Below, piece by piece: positions 52,916-64,000 of a DNA stretch of 64,000 nt. Numbering within the stretch: the first letter of the stretch is position 1; each line of letters begins with the position of its first letter. The stretch spans positions 1 through 64,000 of the forward strand of contig JBAKBP010007433.1 in assembly GCA_037953745.1 (NCBI GenBank), in the 5' to 3' direction. The position numbers were made by a program, and so were the translations under genes. The notes below the pieces were generated by a model, which was not told where the DNA came from, searched no databases, and was given only the letters and a program-made list of their open reading frames with translations. The DNA comes from Lithodes maja. Taxonomy: Eukaryota; Arthropoda; Malacostraca; Decapoda; Lithodidae.

Positions 52916-54809
52916 TGTTACGTCCTGGGATATATAAACACTGGGCTCTTTCTATTGGACTAGGTATGCGGCAACAAGCAACAACGGAAAACGCTAGATC
53001 CAACCCTTATCTATAAACCCAGGCAACAAACCACCCTAAACCGTCAAGAGTCCTGCCTGGACAACGAGGTATCCTATGACTCGGTTACAGGGTGCACGCA
53101 CTATAGACTGCTGATAGTCAAGCAGGCTATATAAAAGATCACACAATTAAGTTGACTTAAAGCTTCAAGGAAAAGATAGATAACGGAATTAAATTGCAGA
53201 AACAATTTAATAACAAACTAGAAGAAAGTACATTTAACGTTACGTTAATTAATACAACTAATCACCCCTGCATGAAAGAAGGTGAAAGCAAACAGTCCTC
53301 AAAACATCGTACCGGTAGACAAGATGCGTGTTTCTAAACTGCATGAGGCTACTGTAGGATCTGATGCTTAGCAAAGAAAGTACGTTACGGATTTAGAGAA
53401 CTCTTAACTCATAAGCAGGAATAAATACTAGTGATAGGCCATACAGTGTATAATGGCATAGGTATAATTAAATAAAGGCAGCAACTCGCAACATAACCAC
53501 ATACAGGTGTGCTTCTCACTCTTAGTCAGGCAAGCCTGCTCGGACAGAGTCTCTAAGCCACACCCTGACTCACAATGCTCACAAAAACGGTAAACTGTGG
53601 CACAATAACAAGCATACAGAGATCATAAACCCCTAGCTGTTAATCTGCCAGGTGGCAGAGGTCTAGCCGGAAGGATATAGGCTTCGGATACCCGGGCTGA
53701 GCCACCTGCTCTAGCCTAGGGACGTTCCCAAGTCTGTGCGCCAAATTACTCTAATTGAAAGGGTGCTCTCTTGAGAGACTCAGATCGCAAGTATCTGACT
53801 CTCTCCTGGCGACCCTAAAACAAAAGCAAGACGTGCTAGCGCAGTGCTGAGTGGACTAGGCAAGGGCCCTCACACAACACAACACTAGACACTCAGGGAC
53901 ACAGACAAGAAAATGCCCCCAGACTCCCACGGGTATCCTAGTAAAGTCGTGCGGGTCCACAGGACTCGCACCAGCAGACTTTACTTAAAGGATCGCAAAA
54001 AGCCTCCCCTCCGGTCTAGCCCCTGCTAACCTGACACAAGAACACACTAGCAAGCATGAAACCACCAAATATGAGACAACAAAAAAGCTTCCTAGGTCTC
54101 ATTAACAATTACGTCTCTGCGTAAGGCCCAAAATCCTATCTAGTTATCTGAGAGCTCGTCGTTAATACAATAATAGATATAAGGTCTATCAAGGGGATGG
54201 GATAATTAAATAGATTGGTGAAGTAGTGGAAGGAAGGTATACAAAGTAAGAGAGAAAGTTTCTAAGTGGGGTTGAGAGGGATAGATATCAAGGGGGTCCG
54301 AAGGGTACGACAGTGAGGTGAGCTCTGAGTCTTGAATCTGTCTGGACCCCACCCTAGGCATACAAAATACATCCCAGGCTTGGCAACACTCAACACTGTT
54401 GCCTGGTCAAAATCCTCTACCCCGTGCGTGAGTCGAAACTAAGCCTAACGTTGCAATCAAATGCATATGGCAACGCTTCAGGCTCGTCCCAAGCTGGCAA
54501 GCGAAGCAACGTCCCAAGCCGGTCTCTCTCTCCCGCTCGTCTCCTCCCGCCCTCACTAGACTTTCATCTTATATATTATAATGAAATAATCAACTATCGA
54601 GAATAAAATATACTAAGATGCGTTGGTTAAGAATAAGGGCAGCTTCAAGCTGTGAAACAACATAAGAATATCCCAGACATTAGTTACGTTGTCGTAGGAT
54701 ATATACTAAGGAAAAGCCTGCCGACCGGCTGCCACCAGCCGGTTTCTAAACGGCTGGGCAGCCGACGCGCGCGCATGCCCGCACGTGGCTACTATGCAGA
54801 AGCGTCACA
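52916..54809 (-). repeat. 3' LTR of the Gmr1-like element
   Basis: 1,894 bp; in + reading starts TGTTACGTCC and ends GCGTCACA, i.e. TG...CA ends in either strand. Confidence 0.93.
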
Positions 54810-54820
54810 CCTCCCCCAAG
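54810..54820 (-). promoter_or_regulatory. Polypurine tract
   Basis: On the - strand GGGGGAG lies directly before the LTR start (GTGTGACGC), the plus-strand priming site of LTR elements. Confidence 0.65.
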
Positions 54821-55135
54821 ATATAAGACCCTTGACTAAGTTCTTCATATCTAACAGAAAGCTTCTCATAGTACCACACACTGTTGCGACACAAGGCACT
54901 ATATATATAAAAAAATAAAGACTGTTGCGCTCCACCGAGCAAGTTCAACTAACTTAGCGACAATAAGCGAAAACATTCAACTTAGATACTGCTACAACAT
55001 CTTATACAAAATTTTACACGTTATAAAAAATAAAGAGTTTTTATAAGGTTTTTGCTTTTTTTAATTTGTTTTTTTCGGCTGAACTACAGTGACAGCCTAT
55101 TTTCCTCCCCACTCAACCCTCAATCCTGTGGCAGT
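54821..55135. other. Non-coding leader to the 3' LTR
   Basis: No open frame of note; AT-rich. Confidence 0.6.
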
Positions 55136-56125
55136 CTAACCAACATCATCCACCCTTGATAGACAATCCGCTATCACGTTATCATAACCGGCAATATAGC
55201 GTATGTCCAGATTATACTCCTGAAGCATGAGTGACCACCTGGTCAGCCTCATATTCCGGTTATGAAACTGATTCAAGAATTTCAGAGGGTGATGATCGGT
55301 ATAAACCACTACGACTGGTCCGAAAGCAGGAACATATACATCGAAGTGCCTGAGCACCAGCACTATCGCCAGGAGTTCTTTTTCAATTACAGAGTAATTC
55401 CTTTGTGCACTATTGAATTTTTTACTGTAAAAACTCACTGGATGTTCGATACCTTCATCATCTGTCTGTAAGACGGCAGCCCCAGCCCCTACGCCACTGG
55501 CATCAGTCGCCAGCTGAAAAGGTCTGCTGAAGTCCGGGGCCCTGAGTATGGGGTGGGTACATAACAGGTGTTTCACCAAGGAAAACACCTCTGCACACTC
55601 AGGAGACCACCGGAACTTCTTGTCCTTAGATAATAAGTCAGTTAAAGGTGCAAGTACAGTCGAATAGCCTTTGATGAAGCGACGATAATAGCCTATCATA
55701 CCTAGAAACCGCATGATTTGTTTCTTAGTCGTAGGCTGGGGAAACTGATCGATGGCTTTGATCTTTGTCTGTGGAGGGCACACCTGACCCATCCCCACCT
55801 CGAACCCCAGATACAAAACTGTGGCTTTGACAAAATCGCACTTACCCAGGTTTACCACCAAACCTGCTTCATTCAGTTTATTAAAAAGCTGTCCGATGTG
55901 AGCACAGTGACTGTTAAAATCCTCGTCGTATATTATGACATCATCTAGGTACACCGTACAGTTGGGAATGTCGGCTACAATGTCGTTCATTAATTTCTGA
56001 AATGTTGCAGGGGCATTTTTCAGCCCGTATAATAACATGGCAACGATATGTGGCACCGTCCACCACAAACCCACACACCTCTCGCGCTCGCTCAGACAAG
56101 GGCACTTGCCAATAACCCTTAACAA
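55136..56125 (-). pseudogene. Gmr1-like RT (second half) and RNase H
   Basis: Copies element RNA into DNA in the particle. Within this frame: LKNAPATFQ 35-43, YLDD at 59-62 (catalytic), FLGMIGYYRRF about 140-150 (connection), RNase H from about 204 with catalytic Asp 208 (TDAS), Glu 248 (EKE) and Asp 277 (TDHHP), end at TAG/TGA-type stop 55136. About the first 30 residues are out of frame with the true RT. Domain residues themselves are intact. Confidence 0.9.
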
Positions 56126-56285
56126 GGTCTATCTTAGTGAGGAACTTGGGTTTTCCTATCTTATCCAAACTGTCGTCCACGCGAGGGAGGCATTTGTGGG
56201 GGTTAAACCATTCAACCTGCGGAAATCTATACAAAACCGCACCTTGCCATCTGGTTTGGGCTGCAGTGTGACTGGGGAAGTCCAC
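55941..56285 (-). pseudogene. Gmr1-like RT, central segment in another frame
   Basis: Holds PRVDDSLDKIG and FLTKIDLVKGYWQVPL, the RT finger/palm segment with the first catalytic Asp. It is entered by a frame change near 56,200 and left by another near 56,040. Only the middle of this frame is genuine. Confidence 0.82.
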
Positions 56286-57409
56286 CTTACTGCACCCTCA
56301 GAAATCAGCCCACGTTTCAGCATATAATCCAGCTCTTCCCTAAGTGCTGGTAATTTAATAGGGGGAACACGGTATGGCACTGATTTAAAGGGCGGGTGGT
56401 CCCCAACATCGACATCGTGCACCGCTTGAGTAGTGAGGCCAGGATGCTCTGCGAAAACAGCTGGGTTTGAATCAAACAAGTGCTGCACAGCTACACGCTG
56501 TTGCTCAGGCAGGTGCAATATCAACTCGTGAGCCACTTGTCTAGAATTCCCCGCCCACTGATCCGCGGAAACATGACAATCCCAATTATCCTCCCCCGCA
56601 GCTTGACTGTCCCTTCCTCCTTCTCCACCACGATCGCTGCAGATCAACACCGGGACAGTGAGAGGCTCGGAGGGGCGCCTTACATACTCTTTCATCAGAT
56701 TTACATGGCAAAGTTGGTTCTTTTTCTTACGATCAGGAGTAGTTACTAAATAGTCGAGATCAGAAACCTTCCTTACAACCCTATACGGACCAGAATACTT
56801 GGCAGACAAGGGGTGTCCCACCAGAGGCAGTAGTATCAGTACCTCCTGATCTACTTCAAACTCCCTCAGCTTCACCTTCTGGTCGTATCTGTCCTTCATC
56901 TGAGCGTGTGAACTCTTAAGGTTCCGACCTGCTACCTCCAAGCTCTTTAGCATTCTCTCACGGCTTTCAACTACATACTTTAGAAGCGAGCATGGCTTTG
57001 TGACTCCCTCCCAGATCTCCTTGACTATATGGAGGGGCCCCCTGACCCTGTGTCCAAAAACCAACTCGTTCGGGCTAAATCCCAAGCTCTCCCCAGGTAC
57101 TTCTCTCGCAGCAAATAAAACGTATGGGAGACCTAGATCCCAGTCCTTCCCATTTTCCATGCAATAACACCGCAACATACTCTTGAGAGTCGAGTGCCAC
57201 CTTTCCAAAACTCCCTGACTCTCGGGATGGTAGGCAGATGACACCACAGACACTATCCCATGTTGCTGCATGGTCTGCTTAAACAGAGCAGAAGTAAAAT
57301 TGGATCCCCTGATCAGACTGGATCTCCTGAGGGTAGCCATAACGAGAGAAATAGACAAGTAGGTTTTTGACAACAGTCTTAGCCATCCCGTTGCGCATGG
57401 GGTAAGCAT
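56156..57409 (-). pseudogene. Gmr1-like integrase C-terminus joined to start of RT
   Basis: Reads through the join that proves the domain order. HPESQGVLER at 61-70 gives the integrase catalytic Glu (69); a GPY/F-type module (YSGPYRVV) lies near 205-212. After a linker, RT begins at about 318 with HPGLTTQAVHDVDVGDHPPF, then LREELDYMLKRGLIS and CIDFRRLN. Frame changes at both ends (near 57,300 and 56,200). The first ~30 residues are not genuine. Confidence 0.9.
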
Positions 57410-59969
57410 CTGGATACCGTGTTGCTACATCCATTACAGTTAGTACAAATTTATTGCCGGCACTACTGGGGGGCAATGGGCCAACCATATCGATAACTAC
57501 TTTGCTGAAGGGCGGCCCAATGACAGTGATGGGTTGTAACGGGGCTCTCGGGATGACCTGATTGGGTTTCCCAACAACTTGACAAGTGTGACACTGTGAC
57601 ACCCATGACACGACACTCGCCTTTAACCCAGGCCACCAGAAAAGCTTGCTCAGAGCTGCCTCCGTCTTTCGTGCCCCCAGGTGCCCTGCCAAAGGCACAT
57701 CATGAGCTAATCTCAATAAGCTCTCACGGCACACCCTCGGTACTACTAACTGGTCCACTAATCCTGACCCGCCATCCCACTTTTTCTTGGGATCCTGATG
57801 TCTCCGATACAAGATCCCCTCGGACAAGAAAAAATCACCAGGCTGCGCATCCCCATCGCTCTCCAGTTCGACAGCACCATTACCACATGCCCTGACTTCA
57901 GGATCTTCCAGCTGCAAGGAACATATATCAGCAGGTGCGAGATTATCCAAGTTCATCTTAAATAATTTATTTCCACCTCCAATGTCCCGCTGAGCCATCC
58001 TTTCCTCACGCTGCGCATAACGATGCTGTCGCAGAGTCTCTTCCTGCCCTGCACCTGCACTAGCGGTGACAGGCCCCGGGGCCTCTCCAGACTCTAACAT
58101 AGGTACCAATAATGAGTCACCAAGAAACACTGCCGGCTCAAAACTCTCCAATTGACCAACACTTCCCGTTTTCTTGTGACCTTTCCTCCGCGGTTTGATA
58201 GACTGAGGTGGTGGCTGCAAGGCTCCGGATGTCTGAGAACGCGTCACAACACACGCCATGGTTTGTACGCTATACTTCTCAACCCACTCCTGTTCCTCCC
58301 TACTAACGTCGGCCACCTTCTCTGCAACGACCAAGGGTGAAACCTTAGAAGCAGGCACCGCAAAGTCGTTGCCGAGGAGGAGGTCGACGCCCCCAACAGG
58401 CAAGTTCTCTACAATTCCTACATCCAGCTCCTTCGCCACACCACCCACCTCCAGCTCCATCCGCACCAGCGGGTAGGACTTCGTAGCATTGATCCCCTGA
58501 ACTACCACCACCCAAGCAGCGTTAATCGGCCTACCAGTAAAGTTCTTTAACAAGGTCTGAGAAGCCCCCGTATCACGCAATAGCTTAACTCCTTGCCTTT
58601 CGCCAGCCCACCTCACAAAACCATGCCCTCTATGACCCCCAAAGACGTCACGGACAGGGTTCGAGCCTTCCGGACTCTTGAACACAGGCTGTGTCCCACC
58701 CTCTGACGAACTACCCTTGGCAAACTCAGAAGATATAGGCGACACCCCTATGCTGCGGGCCAATGACACAACCTTGTTTGGTGGCTTGTTCGGACAAGCA
58801 TTTGCAAAGTGATCCTCCTTGTGACATGCGAAGCACTCTTTACTCTTTGGTTTCCCTTGTGAGTGGGAGGTACCATTAGACTTCTTATACGGGACGGTAT
58901 TTGGTTTATGTTCAGTTTTATTGTCAGTGCTAGACGGTTTTGTGTATTTATGTGTATCAAAACTCTTGGGAGGGGGAGGGGTACGATCCTTTGCACCCGA
59001 CTCACTCCTAGCTGCTGCTTCGCACCCTCGAATTAATGACAGTCGGCGGTCAGCCATTTCTGCTGCCTCCTGGAGAGTTCTAGGATTTTTGTCCTTTATA
59101 TTTAATGTTAAGTCCCCACCTGTGCACTTAAAGAACTGCTCCAAGAGAACCAGCTCACTCAACTCCTCAAAAGTAGCTGCCCTCTCAGAACGCAGCCAAT
59201 GTCGTAGTGCATCAGACAAGTTCCGGGCGTGTTCTAGGAAGGTACTCTCCTTGCCCTTAGTAACACCCCGAAACTTCAAGCGGTAAGTTTCTGGTTGTAA
59301 CTCATAGGCCCGTAGCATAGCCTTCTTTAGCTCATCATAAACTACACAGGACTCTAAAGGTAGTGCATCATACGCTTTTAGCCCCTTTCCTAGGAGTCTT
59401 GATGAAACTAATGCTGCCCACTTTTCCTGAGGCCACTGGTGTTCCTGACACTTCTTCTCAAATCGCATAAAAAACTCAGTCACACATAATTCATCGAACA
59501 CAGGAACTAGTTTAAGCAGGTGCGACAATGATTGGTCCCGATGTCTGTTACCTCCCTCAATATTTCGCCCTGTTACCTCCACTCGAGATCTCTCCAGCTC
59601 CCTGTCAGCCCGATACCTAGTAGACTCTGCCTGCAGTTCAGCCTCTCGTATAGCTGTTCTCTCTGCAGCCTCAGCCTGCACACTAGCCTGTCTTTCGGTA
59701 GCCTCAACCTGACCTCTAGCAACCTCAGCCTGCGCACTAACCTGTCTTTCGGCGGCCTCAACCTTGGCCATCTCAAGCCGAAACAACAAATCTGGAGTCA
59801 ACCCTTGAGGAGGGGAAGGTGCATTTAATGGGGAGGGTCCCTGTGATTGAATTCCACGCTGCCATTGACCATCAACTTGGGGGTATGTACTAAATTCAGG
59901 CACCCTGACGTTTGATACGGGGGTAGAGTGGAGGGGGGGCTGGGGACCGGGGCCCACAGTCGCCTCCAC
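57279..59969 (-). pseudogene. Gmr1-like Gag, protease and integrase N-terminus/core
   Basis: 896 open codons. In order: Ala/Glu/Gln-rich coiled coil 67-133; capsid with a SCAN-like segment about 226-312 (FRGV, HWLR, EELSELVLLEQF, PRTLQEAAEMADR); zinc knuckle Cys379-Cys382-His387-Cys392; aspartic protease DTGA at 466-469 with DLLLG at 529-533; integrase zinc domain His756, His763, Cys793, Cys796; integrase core Asp827 and Asp886. The frame is lost just after Asp886, at a G run near 57,300, so the third acidic residue is in the next frame. Gag packages RNA, protease processes, integrase inserts the cDNA. Confidence 0.92.
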
Positions 59970-60228
59970 CCAGGTCTCTCCCTTCTAAACCCAATATCAA
60001 AGTCCTCAGCTGATCTTTCCTCATGCCACTTAAACGCTGGTGACCCTGAAGACCTGCCACACACTTTAAGCCATACTTATTCAGCTTCAACACCCTGGCA
60101 GCGGTAAGGGGCACCTCTAAAAATCTTCTAGCACCCTCCTCGCTATCGACTAGCCACTCCACAGGTCTTTCTCCCTCCGAGCCTGTATCGTGACCTGACC
60201 CATCACTGTGTTCTGATGTATTAGACAT
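59896..60228 (-). pseudogene. Gmr1-like Gag N-terminal frame
   Basis: Starts ATG at 60228, 210 nt after the primer site: MSNTSEHSDGSGHD, then a helical part (LKLNKYGLKCVAGLQGHQR). Overlaps the main Gag frame, with a probable frame change near 59,940. Likely the true start of Gag. Confidence 0.65.
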
Positions 60229-60421
60229 GTTTGTGTACTGCAGTAATTATCACGGTTATAGAATGTGCCTTATCTCCAATGCAAGTATGTATATACTAAT
60301 GTTATTTAAAGTCTTTAATGTGTTATATTGGTTGCTCCAAAAAAAAACTCTATGTCCACTGTATTCCTCTAATCATAAGGAATCTCAAAACAAATGACCA
60401 CTATATTCCTCTGTTCAGTAA

Positions 60422-60439
60422 ATCCTGGCGAGGTCGCCA
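60422..60439 (-). promoter_or_regulatory. Primer-binding site of the Gmr1-like element
   Basis: TGGCGACCTCGCCAGGAT on the - strand, 2 nt after the 5' LTR. Confidence 0.7.
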
Positions 60440-60441
60440 TT

Positions 60442-62338
60442 TGTTACGTCCTGGGATATATAAACACTGGGCTCTTTCTATTGGGCTAGGTATGCGGCAA
60501 CAAGCAACAACGGAAAACGCTAGATCCAACCCTTATCTATAAACCCAGGCAACAAACCACCCTAAACCGTCAAGAGTCCTGCCTGGACAACGAGGTATCC
60601 TATGACTCGGTTACAGGGTGCACGCACTATAGACTGCTGATAGTCAAGCAGCTATATAAAAGATCACACAATTAAGTTGACTTAAAGCTTCAAGGAAAAG
60701 ATAGATAACGGAATTAAATTGCAGAAACAATTTAATAACAAACTAGAAGAAAGTACATTTAATGTTACGTTAATTAATACAACTAATCACCCCTGCATGA
60801 AAGAAGGTGAAAGCAAACAGTCCTCAAAACATCGTACCGGTAGACAAGATGCGTGTTTCTAAACTGCATGCGGCTACTGTAGGATCTGATGCTTAGCAAA
60901 GAAAGTACGTTACGGATTTAGAGAACTCTTCACTCATAAGCAGGAATAAATACTAGTGATAGGCCATACAGTGTATAATGGCATAGGTATAATTAAATAA
61001 AGGCAGCAACTCGCAACATAACCACATACAGGTGTGCTTCTCACTCTTACTCAGGCAAGCCTGCTCGGACAGAGTCTCTAAGCCACACCCTGACTCACAA
61101 TGCTCACAAACACGGTAAACTGTGGCACAATAACAAGCATACAGAGATCATAAACCCCTAGCTGTTAATCTGCCAGGTGGCAGAGGTCTAGCGGGAAGGA
61201 TATAGGCTTCGGATACCCGGGCTGAGCCACCTGCTCTAGCCTAGGGACGTTCCCAAGTCTGTGCGCCAAATTACTCTAATTGAAAGGGTGCTCTCTTGAG
61301 AGACTCAGATCGCAAGTATCTGACTCTCTCCTGGCGACCCTAAAACAAAAGCAAGACGTGCTAGCGCAGTGCTGAGTGGACTAGGCAAGGGCCCTCACAC
61401 AACACCACACTAGACATACAGGGACACAGACAAGAAAATGCCCCCAGACTCCCACGGGTATCCTAGTAAAGTCGTGCGGGTCCACAGGACTCGCACCAGC
61501 AGACTTTACTTAAAGGATCGCAAAAAGCCTCCCCTCCGGTCTAGCCCCTGCTAACCTGACACAAGAACACACTAGCAAGCATGAAACCACCAAATATGAG
61601 ACAACAAAAAAGCTTCCTAGGTCTCATTAACAATTACGTCTCTGCGTAAGGCCCAAAATCCTATCTAGTTATCTGAGAGCTCGTCGTTAATACAATAATA
61701 GATATAAGGTCTATCAAGGGGATGGGATAATTAAATAGATTGGTGAAGTAGTAGAAGGAAGGTATACAAAGTAAGAGAGAAAGTTTCTAAGTGGGGTTGA
61801 GAGGGATAGATATCAAAGGGGTCCGAAGGGTACGACAGTGAGGTGAGCTCTGAGTCTTGAATCTGTCTGGACCCCACCCTAGGCATACAAAATACATCCC
61901 AGGCTTGGCAACACTCAACACTGTTGCCTGGTCAAAATCCTCTACCTCATGCGTGAGTCGAAACTAAGCCTAACGTTGCAATGAAATGCATATGGCAACG
62001 CTTCAGGCTCGTCCCAAGCTGGCAAGCGAAGCAACGTCCCAAGCCGGTCTCTCTCTCCCGCTCATCTCCTCCTGCCCTCACTAGACTTACATCTTATAAT
62101 TATATTATAATGAAATAATCAACTATCGAGAATAAAATATACTAAGATGCGTTGGTTAAGAATAAGGGCAGCTTCAAGCTGTGAAACAACAGAAGAATAT
62201 CCCAGACATTAGTTACGTTGTCGTAGGATATATACTAAGGAAAAGCCTGCCGACCGGCTGCCACCAGCCGGTTTCTAAACGCCTGGGCAGCCGACGCGGG
62301 CGCATGCCCGCACGTGGCTACTATGCAGAAGCGTCACA
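60442..62338 (-). repeat. 5' LTR of the Gmr1-like element
   Basis: 1,897 bp, same ends as the 3' LTR and nearly identical along its length. Confidence 0.93.
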
Positions 62339-62342
62339 ACTG
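62339..62342. repeat. 4-bp target duplication of the gypsy element (right)
   Basis: ACTG, as at 52912-52915. Confidence 0.85.
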
Positions 62343-64000
62343 GGATAGCTCTGAAGAACACTGATTATTATAGTAGCGATAGAATAGCGAGAGAGATGCA
62401 ACATTGCGGCGGAGAGAGAGAGATTGCAGAGAGTTGGTGAGTGGACGGGAGTTAATGATACGAAAGGCCTTCCTTTCAACCTTGTCTAGGAGAGTGGTGT
62501 AAGAGGAACCTCCCCACACATTTGAACAATACTCAATACAAGGGCGCACTATGCCCCTGTACAGAGCAAGAAGCTGTGTAGGGGAAAAGAACCCCCTAAG
62601 GCGGTTGAGCACACCCAGCTTCTGGGAGGCTGCCTTAGCAAGACTGGTAATATGGTCCTTCCAAATGAGAGCAGAAGAAAAAGCGACACCAACAATATTG
62701 AGAGAAGATGAAGGGCTGATTTTTGTATTGTTGAAGAATAAGGGATAGTCCGCTGGGAGATCCTGACGGGTAGATAGATGGAGAAATTGGGTTTTGGAAG
62801 CATTAAAGTTAACAAGGTTTTCTCTGCCCCAATTGGAAATAGTATTTAGATCAGAATTTAAGAGTTCTATGGCTTCATTACATTTGTCGTTGAGGGATTG
62901 CTGGCTGGGGCGTTCTGAAAAAGTAATGGAGTAGTGTAAGGTTGAGTCGTCTGCGTATGAATGGATGGGAATTAAGGTACAGTTAAGGATATCATTTATA
63001 AAAATTAGAAAGAGAATAGGAGATAGGACAGAACCCTGAGGAACACCGGAGTTTATAGGGTGAGGAAGTGAACAATGGCCGTCCACAACCGCGGCTATGG
63101 AACGGCCGGAAAGGAAATTAGAGACAAAGGCACAGATGGAGAGATAGAAACCGAAGGAGGGTAGTTTAGAAATTAAAGATTTATGCCAGACTCTATCGAA
63201 GGCTTTCGATATGTCTAATGCAATAGAAAAAGTCTCACCGAAGTCCTGAAAGGAGGATGACCAATAGTTAGTAAGATATGAAAGAAGATCACCAGTAGAG
63301 CGACCCTTAAGGAAGCCATACTGGCGATCTGAGAGCAGATTATGAGAAGAGAAATGCTTAAGAAATTTGGAAGCAAGAATAGTTTCAAAAACTTTAAAAA
63401 GACAAGAAATGAGAGCAATTGGACGATAGTTGGAGGGTTGAGAGCGGTCACCCTTCTTTGGGACAGGTTGAACGTGAGCAAACTTCCAGCATGAAGGGAA
63501 GGAGTTAGAGGATAGACAGAGACGAAAGAGTTTGCCTAGGCAGGGAGTCGGCACGGAAGCACAGTTTTTGAGAACAACAGGAGGAACACCGTCCGGACCG
63601 TACGTCTTATTAGTGTTAAGCCCAGAGAGGGTAGAAAGTACATCTTTAGAAGAGATTAGGATATTAGGCATAAGTAAGAGAGAGGAGGGCGGAGAGGGAG
63701 GAATAGCACCGGAATCATCCAAGGTGGAGTTTCTAGCAAAAGTTTGAGCGAAGAGTTTAGCTTTGTCAGAGGAAGAAGTGATGGTTGTGCCATCAGAGTG
63801 GGAAAGGGGAGGGAAAGACGAGGAAGACAAATTGTTGGAGAGGTTTTTGGCTAGATGCCAGAAAGCTTGGGAAGAGCTAGAGTTGGATAGTTCAGTGCAT
63901 TTATTATTGATGAAAGAGTGTTTGGCAAGTCGAAGAACAGATTTGGCTTGATCCCGGGCAGAAACATTATGAAGAATGAGAGTCTTGAGTTTTAAGGCGT
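62339..64000 (-). mobile_element. LINE 2 (Jockey/I supergroup), 5' side of the gypsy insertion, runs off window
   Basis: RT-coding part of the same LINE whose 3' end is at 52576-52915. Continues past the window end, so endonuclease and any ORF1 cannot be seen. Confidence 0.92.

Larger units (their letters stand above)
52916..62338 (-). mobile_element. Gmr1-like Ty3/gypsy LTR retrotransposon, 9.4 kb
   Basis: Complete element on the - strand: 5' LTR 60442-62338, primer site near 60439, Gag, protease, integrase, RT, RNase H, purine tract and 3' LTR 52916-54809, flanked by ACTG. RT and RNase H are Ty3/gypsy type (YLDDVIIY, TDASGVGAGA), but integrase is encoded before RT, as in Ty1/copia. This order defines the Gmr1 group. 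Gag has a SCAN-like capsid segment, also a Gmr1 trait. No env gene. LTRs differ at roughly 20-25 positions by eye (about 1%), yet the coding region has several frame changes. Confidence 0.92.
62334..64000 (-). pseudogene. LINE 2 reverse transcriptase, interrupted
   Basis: Open from the window edge through RT: GPDGVPPVVLKN, HVQPVPKKGDRSQPSNYRPI, LDISKAFDRVWH, SGVPQGSVLSPILF, SYADDSTLH (catalytic), then GVAFSSALIWKDHI and VRPCIEYCSNVWGG. The frame upstream of the Met at 63830 stays open to 64000 (RLAKHSF, AFWHLAKNL). Coding breaks at the LTR; the final residues before the stop come from the LTR. No other damage seen, so the LINE was probably intact when hit. Confidence 0.92.

Noticed and set aside
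52916..62338. Domain order explained by two nested retrotransposons
   Set aside because: One LTR pair, one target duplication, and a single frame that covers the integrase end and RT start.

Overview
The window is nuclear DNA of an animal, most likely a decapod crustacean. This is an inference from a spliced Fat-like cadherin gene, dense microsatellites and minisatellites, tRNA-derived SINEs with a body of the crab/shrimp type, and arthropod-type LINE, BEL/Pao, Ty3/gypsy and PIF/Harbinger elements. Nothing prokaryotic is present and no CRISPR array was seen.

Positions 1-38,100: the only host gene I can support is the 3' part of a Fat-like (kugelei/FAT1-3 type) atypical cadherin on the + strand. 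Seven exons (8460-8603, 11458-11631, 11943-14321, 14499-14784, 16851-16934, 33997-34149, 35902-36395) join in phase to 1,238 codons including the stop. They encode the end of the cadherin array, a Fat-specific membrane-proximal region, two EGF modules, one laminin G domain, four more EGF modules, a transmembrane helix and a cytoplasmic tail. The gene begins upstream of the window. Its introns are full of repeats: an antisense LINE with a 14-bp target duplication, a 3' LINE fragment, a solo LTR, several MITE families called A-E here, SINE heads, and three large minisatellites (28, 16 and 17 bp). A 24-nt phase-preserving microexon candidate lies at 32521-32544.

Positions 38,100-43,548: intergenic DNA with a 31-bp minisatellite, a near-perfect 216-bp fold-back element (39713-39928), a fold-back MITE, two tRNA-derived SINE heads and microsatellites.

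Positions 43,549-49,871: a PIF/Harbinger DNA transposon with terminal inverted repeats of about 670 bp. It carries two convergent, intron-containing genes: a two-exon DDE transposase (+) and a four-exon MADF/SANT-like DNA-binding partner (-). Each has a TATA box. An extra copy of the terminus lies inside the left arm.

Positions 50,268-64,000: a stack of nested retroelements. A BEL/Pao 5' end (LTR, primer site, gag start) is cut by a 5'-truncated CR1/L2-like LINE. That LINE is cut by a second LINE on the - strand, which is itself cut at an ACTG target duplication by a complete 9.4-kb Ty3/gypsy-type element with 1.9-kb LTRs. The pol order of this element is protease-integrase-RT-RNase H, i.e. 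integrase before RT as in Ty1/copia, and its Gag contains a SCAN-like capsid segment. Both traits point to the Gmr1 group, best known from deuterostomes; this is the most interesting system in the window. Its coding region carries several frameshifts although its LTRs differ by only about 1% by eye.
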